Shown: one piece after another, positions 37,734 to 46,696 of the stretch
Layout of the letters: each line of letters begins with the position of its first letter
Position numbering within the stretch: the first letter of the stretch is position 1
DNA from: Prochlorococcaceae cyanobacterium jk18x22bins.40
GTDB taxonomy: Bacteria; Cyanobacteriota; Cyanobacteriia; PCC-6307; Cyanobiaceae
Length of the DNA stretch: 64,000 nt
Reading direction: 5' to 3'
Assembly (NCBI GenBank): GCA_022826155.1
Contig: JAJDVL010000004.1
Location: 1 to 64,000, forward strand
Made by a program: the position numbers and the translations under genes
The notes under the pieces: model-generated
What the model saw: the letters and a program-made list of their open reading frames with translations, nothing else
What the model was told of the DNA's origin: nothing
The model's database searches: none

Positions 37734-38564
37734 ATGTCCATAGCCCCCACCGCCAGGCCGGGCCGTGTTAATGTTTGCCCATCTCCTGTGCTTGCCTGTT
37801 CCGTGGGGGAATGGGGCCTGGAGTCCAGGCCGGTCCACCCATCCGGCAACAGCATGGCGCCTTCGCGGCCAAAGCCAAAAATTACGGGACTCAGCGGCAT
37901 CGTTCCTTCCGGGCTTACCCCCCAGTCGGCCGAGCGGATCGAGTTGCGAAGCTATGTGTTTCTGGATTCCCTGCAGCCGCAACTGGCGGCCTATGCAGGC
38001 ACGGTGTCCGGGGGGTTTCTGCCCATTCCCGGGGACGCCTGCCTCTGGTTGGAGGTATCACCAGGCCTGGCGGTACATCGCATGACGGATATTGCCCTGA
38101 AGGCCAGCACCGTGCGATTGGGGCAGATGGTAGTGGAGCGGGCCTTTGGGTCCCTGGCCCTCTACCACCTGGATCAGAGCAACGTACTCCATTCCGGCGA
38201 CGCGGTGCTGGGGGCCATTGGCAGCCGGGTGGAGGACCGCACCCACTGTGACGTGACCTGGTACGAGGTGATTCGCGCCATCACCCCGGACCATGCGGTG
38301 CTGATCAACCGCCAAAACCGCCGTGGGTCCATGATCGAGGCGGGCATGAGCATGTTCATCCTGGAGACCGAGCCGGCGGGGTACGTGCTGTATGCCGCCA
38401 ACGAGGCTGAAAAAGCCTCCAACATCACCCTGGTGGACGTGAAAGCCGTAGGCGCCTTTGGGCGTCTCACCATGGCGGGGCGGGAGGGGGACGTGGAGGA
38501 GGCAGCGGCAGCGGCCATGGAAGCCATCATCGCCATCAATGCCCACAGCCGCAGCAATCAATAA
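37734..38564 (+). CDS. csoS1D: Carboxysome tandem-BMC shell protein CsoS1D
   Basis: This 276-residue protein has two fused BMC domains: [53 protein letters not shown] (with the Glu-Arg pair that gates the pore in the characterised family member), then [20 protein letters not shown] and [20 protein letters not shown]. CsoS1D trimers stack into a double layer with a gated pore in alpha-carboxysome shells. ATG 37734 is chosen because AAGGGG lies upstream; ATG 37698 and ATG 37854 are alternatives. The first 60 residues are variable in the family. Confidence 0.93.
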   Translation: MSIAPTARPGRVNVCPSPVLACSVGEWGLESRPVHPSGNSMAPSRPKPKITGLSGIVPSGLTPQSAERIELRSYVFLDSLQPQLAAYAGTVSGGFLPIPGDACLWLEVSPGLAVHRMTDIALKASTVRLGQMVVERAFGSLALYHLDQSNVLHSGDAVLGAIGSRVEDRTHCDVTWYEVIRAITPDHAVLINRQNRRGSMIEAGMSMFILETEPAGYVLYAANEAEKASNITLVDVKAVGAFGRLTMAGREGDVEEAAAAAMEAIIAINAHSRSNQ

Positions 38565-38811
38565 GTCAGGATCTCATCACCAGGGAATCCACCCAGTGGG
38601 TTAACCATGGATTTTGGTGGCGGTTGCCACTGAAATTTGTGTGGATTTTCCCATCTTGCTAAGTACAACTTCTTAGTCATGGAGGGACCTATAAGTAATA
38701 CTAATCACTCTGCCAAGAACTCCTGATGCCAAAACGGTCTCAAATCCCTTGACGGATGGAGACTCCAGCAGAGAAAGTCAGCCATGAACATTCCCCCCAC
38801 GGAATTAGGCA

Positions 38812-39132
38812 ATGGCCAACGAAACCATGGGCATCGCCCTCGGCATGATTGAAACCCGCGGCCTCGTCCCTGCCATTGAGGCAGCCGATGCCATGACCAA
38901 GGCCGCAGAAGTGCGCCTCATCGGCCGCGAATTTGTCGGCGGCGGCTACGTAACCGTCCTGGTCCGCGGTGAGACCGGCGCTGTCAACGCTGCTGTGCGG
39001 GCCGGCGCGGATGCCTGTGAGCGGGTCGGTGATGGCCTGGTTGCAGCCCACATCATCGCCCGTCCCCATCGCGAAGTTGAACCCGTTCTCGGCAATGGAC
39101 CGACCCCTGCCGGCTCCGGCATGAAGGACTGA
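38812..39132 (+). CDS. csoS1: Carboxysome hexameric shell protein CsoS1
   Basis: This 106-residue single BMC-domain protein (MIETRGLVPAIEAADAMTKA, then FVGGGYVTVLVRGETGAVNA, ADACERVGDGLVAAHIIARP) forms the hexamers of the alpha-carboxysome facets. It opens the main operon, 39 nt before cbbL. The upstream 247 nt are gene-free and AT-richer and should hold the operon promoter; a TATAAG at 38690-38695 is a possible -10 without a good -35. Confidence 0.97.
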   Translation: MANETMGIALGMIETRGLVPAIEAADAMTKAAEVRLIGREFVGGGYVTVLVRGETGAVNAAVRAGADACERVGDGLVAAHIIARPHREVEPVLGNGPTPAGSGMKD

Positions 39133-39170
39133 GCTAACTCCCACCTCACGTCCCCCCGCATCACAAGCCC

Positions 39171-40580
39171 ATGAGCAAAAAGTATGACGCTGGTGTAAAG
39201 GAGTACCGGGATACCTACTGGACTCCCGACTACGTCCCCCTTGACACCGATATTCTGGCCTGCTTCAAATGCACGGGTCAGGAAGGTGTGCCCCGGGAAG
39301 AAGTGGCAGCCGCGGTGGCGGCCGAATCCTCCACAGGCACCTGGTCCACTGTCTGGTCCGAACTTCTCACTGATCTGGAGTTCTACAAGGGCCGCGCTTA
39401 CCGCATTGAAGACGTGCCCGCGGACCCCGAGGCCTTCTACGCCTTCGTTGCCTATCCCCTTGACCTGTTCGAGGAGGGCTCCATCACCAACGTGCTCACC
39501 TCCTTGGTGGGCAACGTGTTCGGCTTCAAGGCCCTCCGCCACCTGCGCCTGGAGGATATCCGCTTCCCCCTGGCGTTCATCAAGACCTGCATGGGACCCC
39601 CCAACGGCATCGCCGTGGAACGGGACCGCATGAACAAGTACGGGCGCCCGCTGCTGGGCTGCACCATCAAGCCCAAGCTGGGCCTGTCCGGCAAAAACTA
39701 TGGACGGGTGGTCTATGAGTGCCTGCGGGGCGGCCTGGACTTCACCAAAGACGACGAGAACATCAACTCTCAGCCGTTCCAGCGCTGGCAGGACCGCTTT
39801 GATTTTGTTGCCGAAGCCGTGAAAACAGCGGAGCAGGAGACCGGCGAACGGAAGGGTCACTACCTCAACTGCACCGCGGCCACGCCGGAAGAGATGTATG
39901 CCCGGGCCGAGCACGCCAAGCAGTTGGACATGCCCATCATCATGCATGACTACATCACCGGCGGCTTTACGGCCAACACCGGTCTGGCCAAATGGTGTCG
40001 CCGCAACGGCATGTTGCTGCATATCCACCGGGCCATGCACGCGGTGATCGACCGTCATCCCAAGCACGGGATCCACTTCCGTGTGCTGGCCAAGTGCCTG
40101 CGACTCTCCGGTGGCGATCACCTGCACACGGGCACCGTGGTGGGCAAGCTGGAAGGGGACCGTCAAACCACCCTGGGCTTCATTGACCAGTTGCGGGAGT
40201 CCTACGTGCCCGAGGATCGCACCCGGGGCAACTTCTTTGATCAGGACTGGGCCTCCATGCCCGGTGTTTTTGCCGTGGCCTCCGGGGGCATTCACGTCTG
40301 GCACATGCCCGCCCTTGTCACCATCTTCGGGGACGACTCGGTGCTGCAATTCGGCGGCGGCACCCATGGTCACCCCTGGGGATCCGCCGCTGGCGCCGCT
40401 GCCAACCGGGTAGCTCTGGAAGCCTGCGTCAAGGCGCGCAATGCCGGCCGCGAGCTTGAGAAGGAAAGCCGGGACATCCTCACCGAGGCGGCCAAGAGTA
40501 GCCCCGAGTTGGCCATCGCCCTGGACACCTGGAAGGAGATCAAGTTCGAGTTCGACACGGTCGACAAGCTTGACCTCTGA
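39171..40580 (+). CDS. cbbL: RuBisCO large subunit, form IA
   Basis: This 469-residue protein fixes CO2 onto ribulose bisphosphate. It has the catalytic Lys region [17 protein letters not shown], the carbamylated Lys motif [37 protein letters not shown], and the loop 6 and C-terminal parts ([15 protein letters not shown]). The genetic context with cso genes marks it as form IA, the alpha-cyanobacterial type. Confidence 0.99.
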   Translation: MSKKYDAGVKEYRDTYWTPDYVPLDTDILACFKCTGQEGVPREEVAAAVAAESSTGTWSTVWSELLTDLEFYKGRAYRIEDVPADPEAFYAFVAYPLDLFEEGSITNVLTSLVGNVFGFKALRHLRLEDIRFPLAFIKTCMGPPNGIAVERDRMNKYGRPLLGCTIKPKLGLSGKNYGRVVYECLRGGLDFTKDDENINSQPFQRWQDRFDFVAEAVKTAEQETGERKGHYLNCTAATPEEMYARAEHAKQLDMPIIMHDYITGGFTANTGLAKWCRRNGMLLHIHRAMHAVIDRHPKHGIHFRVLAKCLRLSGGDHLHTGTVVGKLEGDRQTTLGFIDQLRESYVPEDRTRGNFFDQDWASMPGVFAVASGGIHVWHMPALVTIFGDDSVLQFGGGTHGHPWGSAAGAAANRVALEACVKARNAGRELEKESRDILTEAAKSSPELAIALDTWKEIKFEFDTVDKLDL

Positions 40581-40618
40581 TCCCCACCCTCACCCCAACC
40601 ACTCGCTCAAACGGATCC

Positions 40619-40960
40619 ATGCCTTTCAGCTCGGTGGTCGACTATCAAACCGTCGCCACACTGGAAACCTTCGGTTTCCTGCCAGCGATGACCCAGGAGG
40701 AGATCTACGAACAGATCGCCTACGTCATCGCCCAGGGTTGGACACCCTGCATTGAGCATGTCCAACCCAGCGCCTCCATGCGCAACTACTGGTCTCTGTG
40801 GAAGCTGCCCTTCTTCGGCGAAGCCGAGCTGGGTGCGATTGTTGAAGAGCTTGAGGCCTGCCATCGCGCCTATCCCGATCACCACGTTCGCCTGACGGGT
40901 TACGACGCTTACACCCAGACACAGGGCACGGCCTTCGTGGTCTTTGAAGGCCGCGCCTGA
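40619..40960 (+). CDS. cbbS: RuBisCO small subunit
   Basis: This 113-residue protein has the form IA small-subunit pattern: ETFGFLPAMTQEEIYEQIAY, the YWSLWKLPFFGEAELGAI segment and VRLTGYDAYTQTQGTAFVVF. It follows cbbL by 38 nt. A strong hairpin with a T-run follows its stop. Confidence 0.99.
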   Translation: MPFSSVVDYQTVATLETFGFLPAMTQEEIYEQIAYVIAQGWTPCIEHVQPSASMRNYWSLWKLPFFGEAELGAIVEELEACHRAYPDHHVRLTGYDAYTQTQGTAFVVFEGRA

Positions 40961-40967
40961 TCCCGTC

Positions 40968-41009
40968 CAGCATGGCGCCGGATTACCGGCGCCATGCTGA
41001 AACCTTTTT
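40968..41009 (+). terminator. Hairpin plus T-run between cbbS and csoS2 (attenuator)
   Basis: A perfect 14-bp inverted repeat (arms 40968-40981 and 40986-40999, loop ATTA) is followed within five nt by TTTTT (41005-41009). This is a textbook intrinsic terminator shape inside an operon. It probably lowers read-through so that RuBisCO is made in excess over scaffold and shell proteins. Confidence 0.85.
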
Positions 41010-41040
41010 ATTGCTTTCCCCCATTCACACCGAGGCGGAC

Positions 41041-43506
41041 ATGGTTACCACGGCAAGCCGTCAATCAGCACTTGAGCGCCGCAAAGCCCTCTCCACTGCA
41101 GGGAAGGCTGCCGCCTCGCGCTACGCAAAAACACGCCAGCGCAATATCTCCGACGCCCAGAGCCCCAAGCGGGGCCGCGCCAGTGCCCAACCTGTCACCA
41201 GGCCTGTTGCCGCAGCGTCTCGCCCTCGGCCCACAGTCCTCTCCCAGCCTGCTGCCGTCGCCCCGCCCTCGGCCCGCAACCTGAACACCCGCAAAATTTC
41301 CAACCCCACCCGGGACTTGGCGTTGGCGCGACGTCGGGCACTCTCCAAGCAAGGCAAACGCAACGACACCGGCAAAGACCGGATTCGCACAGAGGTGCGT
41401 CGCCCCTCCCGCACCACACCACAGCCGGCCACCGCTGAGCAGCAGGATGCAGGCCACACCTGTGACTGCCAGAAGCGCCCCAGGACGAAGGCGCGACCAC
41501 TGAATAAAACCCTGAATCTGACGTCTCCAGCAACGGGTGGCCGCAGCGCCGCTGAAGCCCGTCTGAAGGCGCCAAAAGCAAAGACCGCCAAGAACCCCAG
41601 CCGCGCCTTGGTGCTGGCCCGCCGGCTGGCCATGTCCAAGCATGGCAAATCCGCCAATGCCCCCACCAGCGCCTCCAGTGCTGCAGTGGCCCGTCAGGGC
41701 AACCCGGAACTCTCCGGACGGGAGTTGGCGCAACGGGTTCGGGATCTGAAGGCCCGCTCCGGGTCCGCCGGCCAGTGCGTGAAGGGCAACAACAAGCGCC
41801 CCTGCGGCCCCCGCCGTGGCCTGAACCGACCCAAAGACAACGACCAGCCCAGCCAGGCGTCTGATGCCCATTGGAAGGTGGGGGCCAGCACCACGCCATC
41901 GGGGCAAACCGTGACCGGCACCCGCACGGACCGCTCCGTCAAGACCACCGGCAACGAAGCCAGCACCTGCCGCACCATCACCGGGACGGAATACATGGGG
42001 GCTGACGTATTCCAGGCCTATTGCCAAAGCGAAGCGCCCTCCCGCCCCCGCAAGGTTGGGGTCACCCCAACCGGCTACGGCAACACGGTCACGGGGACGG
42101 AGGTGGGCCGCTCCGTCAAAGTCACGGGTGACGAGCCGGGCACCTGCAAGTCCGTCACCGGCACCCAGTACCTCTCGGGCGACCACGGTGAAGCCTGGTG
42201 CGGCAGCCCCACCCAGCCCCAACCCGCCAAGGTGGGACAGGCCCGGACCCAGGCGGAGCAGCGGGTATCCGGCGTCATGGTGGGGCGTTCCGCCAAGGTC
42301 ACCGGCGATGAACCGGGCAGTGGCCGTCAACTCACCGGATCTCAATACATGAACGCCACTCCGGAGATTGGCCGTGGACCGGCGCCCCCCAAGGTGCGCA
42401 GCTTCTCCACCCTGCGGGGTTCCGCCGTCACCGGCAACGAGGTGGGTCGTTCCACCAAGGTCACCGGCGATGAACCGGGCGCCTGCAAAACCGTCACCGG
42501 CGACGACTACGTGGGTCGCCAGCAATACGACGCATTTTGTGAGCGCCGGCCTGCTCCGGAGGCAGCCAAGGTGGGACTGAGCACCACCAACCGCAACCAG
42601 ACCGTGTCCGGCACCCGCACGGGCCGTTCCCCTCTGGTCACGGGTGACGAGCCCGGCACCTGCAAGGCCGTCACCGGCACCCCCTACGCGGGCCTGGAGC
42701 AGGCTGGCAACTTCTGCAGCGAGCCTGAGCAGACCACCATTGTGGCCCGCACCCCCACCGGTCCTGGCACCCCTGGGCAACCCATGACCGGTCTCCAACC
42801 GGGAATCGGTGGCGTGATGACGGGTGCGGAACGGGGGGCCTGCGAGCCCGTCAGCGGCACCCCCTACGTGGGGGCCGACCAGTTCCGGAGCGCCTGTGGC
42901 CAAGGAAGCGCTGGAGACGACGTCCCGGCGGATCTGCCCCAGCCCCTGGAAGGGGCCCCCTGGACCCGCTTTACCATCACGTCTCCCTTTCGCTCAGCCC
43001 ACACGGAGCAGAAACGGCGGCTGGCCACAGGGGTGACGGGCACCCTCTATGAGCGGGGGGGCTCCCGCATCACCGGTCCCTTCGGCATGGCGGGCGGGCG
43101 GGTGACGGGGACGGAGGAGTTCCGCTTTGACCAGCGCGGCCCCCATTCATCCCTGCCGTCACGGAATCCGCTCCAGCCGCTGGCGGCTCGGAAGGGCGGC
43201 TCCACTGGTGACGCCAGCCCGGCACCGGTGATGCCACCGGCCCCATCCCGGGTCACGGGGGAAGGCATGGTGCAGGGGGTACGGATTTCCGGGGATGACT
43301 GGTCCCGCAATGACCGGGTTACGGGCACGGAAGGTCCCTCGTCCCGACGGCGTAACCCCTCCAGGCCAGGTCCCATGTCTGCCATGCACGCCTTTCAACT
43401 GAAGCGCAACGCAGAGACGGAGGTGCCCCTGAGTCCCATTACCGGCTCCAGCGGCAACACCGACAAGGGGGCTGTGGTGACCTTCTCCGGCGGAGCCCGC
43501 GGTTGA
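41041..43506 (+). CDS. csoS2: Carboxysome scaffold protein CsoS2
   Basis: This 821-residue disordered scaffold links RuBisCO and shell. The N-terminal region has at least three basic RuBisCO-binding repeats (LERRKALSTAGKAA, LARRRALSKQGKRN, LARRLAMSKHGKSA). The middle region has six repeats of VTGTxxGRSxxVTGDEPGxCxxVTGTxY (about residues 300-640). The C-terminal shell-binding region follows (for example RVTGTEEFRFDQRG, then VVTFSGGARG at the end). ATG 41041 has GAGG five nt upstream; the longer frame from 40972 starts inside the terminator hairpin. Middle repeat 3 lacks both conserved cysteines. Confidence 0.96.
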   Translation: MVTTASRQSALERRKALSTAGKAAASRYAKTRQRNISDAQSPKRGRASAQPVTRPVAAASRPRPTVLSQPAAVAPPSARNLNTRKISNPTRDLALARRRALSKQGKRNDTGKDRIRTEVRRPSRTTPQPATAEQQDAGHTCDCQKRPRTKARPLNKTLNLTSPATGGRSAAEARLKAPKAKTAKNPSRALVLARRLAMSKHGKSANAPTSASSAAVARQGNPELSGRELAQRVRDLKARSGSAGQCVKGNNKRPCGPRRGLNRPKDNDQPSQASDAHWKVGASTTPSGQTVTGTRTDRSVKTTGNEASTCRTITGTEYMGADVFQAYCQSEAPSRPRKVGVTPTGYGNTVTGTEVGRSVKVTGDEPGTCKSVTGTQYLSGDHGEAWCGSPTQPQPAKVGQARTQAEQRVSGVMVGRSAKVTGDEPGSGRQLTGSQYMNATPEIGRGPAPPKVRSFSTLRGSAVTGNEVGRSTKVTGDEPGACKTVTGDDYVGRQQYDAFCERRPAPEAAKVGLSTTNRNQTVSGTRTGRSPLVTGDEPGTCKAVTGTPYAGLEQAGNFCSEPEQTTIVARTPTGPGTPGQPMTGLQPGIGGVMTGAERGACEPVSGTPYVGADQFRSACGQGSAGDDVPADLPQPLEGAPWTRFTITSPFRSAHTEQKRRLATGVTGTLYERGGSRITGPFGMAGGRVTGTEEFRFDQRGPHSSLPSRNPLQPLAARKGGSTGDASPAPVMPPAPSRVTGEGMVQGVRISGDDWSRNDRVTGTEGPSSRRRNPSRPGPMSAMHAFQLKRNAETEVPLSPITGSSGNTDKGAVVTFSGGARG

Positions 43507-43509
43507 TTC

Positions 43510-45054
43510 ATGGCTGCTCGCCGCGATTCCTATCAGCTCCTGGGGCCCACCGCGCCACGGCGTCGACCACCCCGCCGTGATGGCCGCTCACCCGTGGGCG
43601 CACTGACGTCACCCGGCCCCGGCACTCCTCCTCGGGCGGAGCAGCCGGTTGCTGCCATGGGGCATCCCCTCACCAACCGGGAGCGGAATCAATGGCTGTG
43701 GACCTACGACAACCAGGTCAAAAGCAGCTTTGACAAGATCGTGGAGGTGCTCAAGAGGATCTCCGCCCTCCAGCACGAACCGGACTTTGAGCAGAAGGCC
43801 CAAGCCCTGGCCCTGGATTCCTTCGGGTTCTCCCTGCCGGAGGAGGTGCTGGCCAAGGCCTGGGTGACCCAGTTGGACATGCGCAGCCTGTTTGCCTGGT
43901 GCGTATTCGAAACCTACAAGCGCACCAGTGAGGACTTTTTCACAAGTAATCCCCTGGGGGGAGAGGAGGACACCGCCTTTGACAGCTTTGTTCAGGACTG
44001 TGGCTTTCACCTGCTGGATGTGACCCCCTGCGCGGACGGCCGCCTGGCCCATGCCATCAGCTATGCATTGCGGCTGCCCTTCAGTTCCGTCCGCCGCCGT
44101 CCCTACGCCGGCGCCATGTTTGACGTGGAGCGAACCGTTACCCGCTGGATCAAAACCGAACACCGTCGCCACCGGGAAGGGGTGCCCAACCAGGCCCATG
44201 AAGACACCCGTTACCTGAAAGTGGTGATCTACCACTTCAGTTCCCTGGATCCACACCACCAGGGCTGTGCGGCCCACGGCTCCAACGACGCCCTGGCAGC
44301 CAGTTCCGGTCTGAACCGCCTCCATGATTTTCGTCAGGCGGTAGAAAACAGCTTCTGCTGTGGCGCCTCCGTCACCCTGCTGCTGCTGGGTCTGGATACG
44401 GACACGGACGCCATCCGCATCCACGTGCCCACAGCGGACGGGGCCACCAACGGCAACCGTTGGCTGGATGCCCGGGAGGTGTACAGCCAGACGGTGACCA
44501 TGGCGCCCGATGCCGCCCGGGAGGCCATCGGCGAGCGGGTGCGGCAGGAGGCAGGGGGCGCCATTGAAGAGGGCATGGTGCGTTTCATCTCCCGCCTGCT
44601 GGAGAACAACATCTCCCAGATCGACTTCGTGCGCCAGTTCCATAAGGGGGCCTACGGGGATGCCGGCCATGCGGAGCGCTTTATTGGGGTGGGCATTGGC
44701 TTCAAGGAAATCCATCTGCGCAACCTCACCTACTTCGCCCACATGGAAACCGTGGAGGAGGGGGCCGCTGACCTGGACGTGGGCATCAAGATCTTCAAGG
44801 GTCTGAACATCAGCCGCGGCCTGCCCGTGCCCGTGGTGATCCGCCATGACTTCCACTCCAGCGTGCCGGGCTCCCGGGAGCGTGCCGTGCGCTCCTGCGA
44901 GCGCATTGCCGCCGCGGTCCATGGGCGTTATCAGGACCTGTCCCGACAGGGCTTGCTGCACACCCTGCTCACGGTGCGGGACGGGGACCACCACAAGCCG
45001 CCTGAAGTGTTGGGCTCTTCTCTTCTCCGGACCCCGATGGAGGAGGCGCACTGA
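43510..45054 (+). CDS. csoSCA: Carboxysomal carbonic anhydrase CsoSCA
   Basis: This 514-residue epsilon-type beta-like carbonic anhydrase converts bicarbonate to CO2 inside the carboxysome. The zinc ligands can be placed by family spacing: Cys in DVTPCADGRLAHAI, His in VVIYHFSSLDP and Cys in HHQGCAAHGSND. A duplicated, defective second half follows (FCCGASVTLLLLGLDTDTDA onward). The Pro/Arg-rich N-terminus (about residues 1-50) matches the region that tethers the enzyme to RuBisCO in relatives. 3 nt after csoS2. Confidence 0.97.
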   Translation: MAARRDSYQLLGPTAPRRRPPRRDGRSPVGALTSPGPGTPPRAEQPVAAMGHPLTNRERNQWLWTYDNQVKSSFDKIVEVLKRISALQHEPDFEQKAQALALDSFGFSLPEEVLAKAWVTQLDMRSLFAWCVFETYKRTSEDFFTSNPLGGEEDTAFDSFVQDCGFHLLDVTPCADGRLAHAISYALRLPFSSVRRRPYAGAMFDVERTVTRWIKTEHRRHREGVPNQAHEDTRYLKVVIYHFSSLDPHHQGCAAHGSNDALAASSGLNRLHDFRQAVENSFCCGASVTLLLLGLDTDTDAIRIHVPTADGATNGNRWLDAREVYSQTVTMAPDAAREAIGERVRQEAGGAIEEGMVRFISRLLENNISQIDFVRQFHKGAYGDAGHAERFIGVGIGFKEIHLRNLTYFAHMETVEEGAADLDVGIKIFKGLNISRGLPVPVVIRHDFHSSVPGSRERAVRSCERIAAAVHGRYQDLSRQGLLHTLLTVRDGDHHKPPEVLGSSLLRTPMEEAH

Positions 45055-45333
45055 ATGAAGATCTGCAAGGTCATCAAGCCGCTGGTCTCCACCAACCGTA
45101 TCCCCGGCTTCGAGCACAAGCACTTGAAGGTGGTGCAAGACGGCAGCTCCCATCTGGTTGCAGTGGATGCCGTGGGATGCAGGGATGGGGACTGGGTGAT
45201 CTGCGTGGGCAGCTCTGCCGCCCGTGAAGCTGCGGGCAGCAAGTCCTACCCCAGTGATCTGACCATCGTGGGCATCATTGACCACTGGGAGCCTGCGCCA
45301 AAACCTGCCTCTTCAAACGGAGGCATCCCCTGA
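45055..45333 (+). CDS. csoS4A: Carboxysome vertex protein CsoS4A
   Basis: This 92-residue EutN/CcmL-type pentamer closes shell vertices. It starts directly after the csoSCA stop with MKICKVIKPLVSTNRIPGFE and includes LVAVDAVGCRDGDWVICVGS and SDLTIVGIIDHWEP. It overlaps csoS4B by one nucleotide (TGATG). Confidence 0.97.
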   Translation: MKICKVIKPLVSTNRIPGFEHKHLKVVQDGSSHLVAVDAVGCRDGDWVICVGSSAAREAAGSKSYPSDLTIVGIIDHWEPAPKPASSNGGIP

Positions 45334-45584
45334 TGGAAATCATGCAAGTGATTGGTTCCCTGGTGTGCTCCCAGCGGGTGGCTGGCCTGGACCACTGCTA
45401 TTTGCGAGTGTTGCGCACCAGCAAGGGAAAAATCAACGTGGCCGTGGATCCCGTCGGCGTCTCCGTGGGCAACTGGGTGTTCACAGCCAGCGGTTCAGCA
45501 GCCCGCTTTGCCTGCCCCAACCCCGAGGTGCTCACCGATCTCACCATCGGCGGGATCATTGACTTCTGGTCCCCAGACGGCTGA
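45333..45584 (+). CDS. csoS4B: Carboxysome vertex protein CsoS4B
   Basis: This 83-residue paralogue of CsoS4A has MEIMQVIGSLVCSQRVAGLD, VAVDPVGVSVGNWVFTASGS and LTDLTIGGIIDFWSP. The A/B pair is standard in alpha-carboxysome operons, and the start is coupled to the csoS4A stop. Confidence 0.97.
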   Translation: MEIMQVIGSLVCSQRVAGLDHCYLRVLRTSKGKINVAVDPVGVSVGNWVFTASGSAARFACPNPEVLTDLTIGGIIDFWSPDG

Positions 45585-45631
45585 GTCAGCGCCAACAACC
45601 CAGCCACACCCCGTCCCCCTTGTGATCAGCC

Positions 45632-46150
45632 ATGCCCGATCCCACGCCCAAGCCCCGCCCCAAACCCAAGGCGACCCCAGCCCCCAGCCCAGCCAGGGCC
45701 ACAGCTCCCACTGGCGGCACTGGGGGTCAGCCTCCTGCCGCCCCGGCAGCGCCAACCCCGGTCACGCTCCTGGCCGCCCCAGGGGACCAGGAGCGTGGGT
45801 CCCCACCACCACCAGTGGTCCGGTCCTCCTCATCAGGAGAGTCCCAGTCTCCCGTCAGCGGCATTGCCCTGGGAATGATTGAGACCCGGGGCCTGGTGCC
45901 CGCCATTGAAGCGGCGGATGCCATGACCAAGGCCGCCGAGGTGACCTTGAGGGTGCGGGAACTTGTGGGCGGCGGCTACGTCACCGTGATGGTGCGGGGA
46001 GAAACCGGCGCGGTCAACGCGGCGGTACGAGCCGGCGCGGATGCCTGTGAACGGGTGGGGGACGGCCTTGTGGCCGCCCACATCATCGCCCGCCCCCACG
46101 TGGAGGTGGAGTCCATTCTCGTCTTCAGCGGCGCCCGTCGGCGCAGTTGA
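45632..46150 (+). CDS. csoS1E: BMC shell protein with long disordered N-terminus (CsoS1E-like)
   Basis: This 172-residue protein has about 75 residues of Pro/Lys/Ala-rich, low-complexity sequence (PTPKPRPKPKATPAPSPARA) and then one BMC domain (GIALGMIETRGLVPAIEAAD, LVGGGYVTVMVRGETGAVNA). The domain is nearly identical in protein sequence to CsoS1 upstream, but synonymous sites differ widely. It matches the CsoS1E type described in some marine cyanobacteria. The extension could hang outside or inside the shell; which is unknown. Confidence 0.88.
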   Translation: MPDPTPKPRPKPKATPAPSPARATAPTGGTGGQPPAAPAAPTPVTLLAAPGDQERGSPPPPVVRSSSSGESQSPVSGIALGMIETRGLVPAIEAADAMTKAAEVTLRVRELVGGGYVTVMVRGETGAVNAAVRAGADACERVGDGLVAAHIIARPHVEVESILVFSGARRRS

Positions 46151-46195
46151 TGTCCGATTCGTCCGTCTGCTTCCTGCTTCCTGTTTCCGCTCACC

Positions 46196-46642
46196 ATGGC
46201 CAGCCTTCATTACCGTGTTCTTGCTGATCTGGGCCGTGCCCTGAGCCTGGAACTCTCCGCTGTGCAGCAATACATGACCCAGGCCGGTCTCCTGGCCCAG
46301 TGGGGAGACCAGGCCAGTGCCAACCGCTTCCGCCATGAGGTGGTGGAAGAGATGCAGCACGCCGAGCGCATCGTCCAGCACATGCTGAAGCTGGGGGTGG
46401 CGCCGGGGTCGTCTCAACTCCAGCCGGTGGTCACTGCGGGAAGCCTGGAAGAGTTGTTGCGGGGCAACAGCCGTCTTGAACAAAGTCTCGTGGACCATTA
46501 CGCTGCTGCTACCGACTTCTGTGTCCGCATTGGTGATACGGAGAACGCCGACTTTTTCCGTGGCCTCCTGGCCGAGGAACAGGCCCATGGACAAGAGGTG
46601 CTCCAGTGGCTTGCGGAATTGATGCCCCCCTCCGGCCGCTGA
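46196..46642 (+). CDS. Ferritin-like (bacterioferritin-type) protein of the carboxysome cluster
   Basis: This 148-residue four-helix bundle protein has the di-iron ligand pattern: Glu in LSLELSAVQQYM, ExxH in EEMQHAERIVQHML, Glu in the third helix (RLEQSLVDHY) and ExxH in LAEEQAHGQEVLQW. Ferritin-like genes are recurrent in alpha-carboxysome loci, with unclear role. 45 nt after csoS1E. Confidence 0.85.
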   Translation: MASLHYRVLADLGRALSLELSAVQQYMTQAGLLAQWGDQASANRFRHEVVEEMQHAERIVQHMLKLGVAPGSSQLQPVVTAGSLEELLRGNSRLEQSLVDHYAAATDFCVRIGDTENADFFRGLLAEEQAHGQEVLQWLAELMPPSGR

Positions 46643-46696
46643 GGCCGCCGGAGCCCTGTGGCGCCTCTGCCAACCTGCTGGCTACCACGGACAACC

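Noticed and set aside
38946-40373. 475-residue minus-strand open frame opposite csoS1/cbbL
   Set aside because: GC-rich codon positions of cbbL open the antisense frame; the sequence has no domain pattern.
41880-42900. Regularly spaced repeats that might be CRISPR
   Set aside because: They are degenerate coding repeats of CsoS2, with no identical direct repeats or unique spacers.
41065-42903. 612-residue minus-strand open frame opposite csoS2
   Set aside because: Antisense of the repetitive CsoS2 gene; its repeats mirror the sense repeats.
41041-43506. Programmed frameshift in csoS2 giving two forms
   Set aside because: Known in some proteobacteria, but no clear slippery heptamer followed by a structure was seen here.
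43609-45285. 558-residue minus-strand open frame opposite csoSCA
   Set aside because: Shadow of a high-GC gene, without family-like segments.
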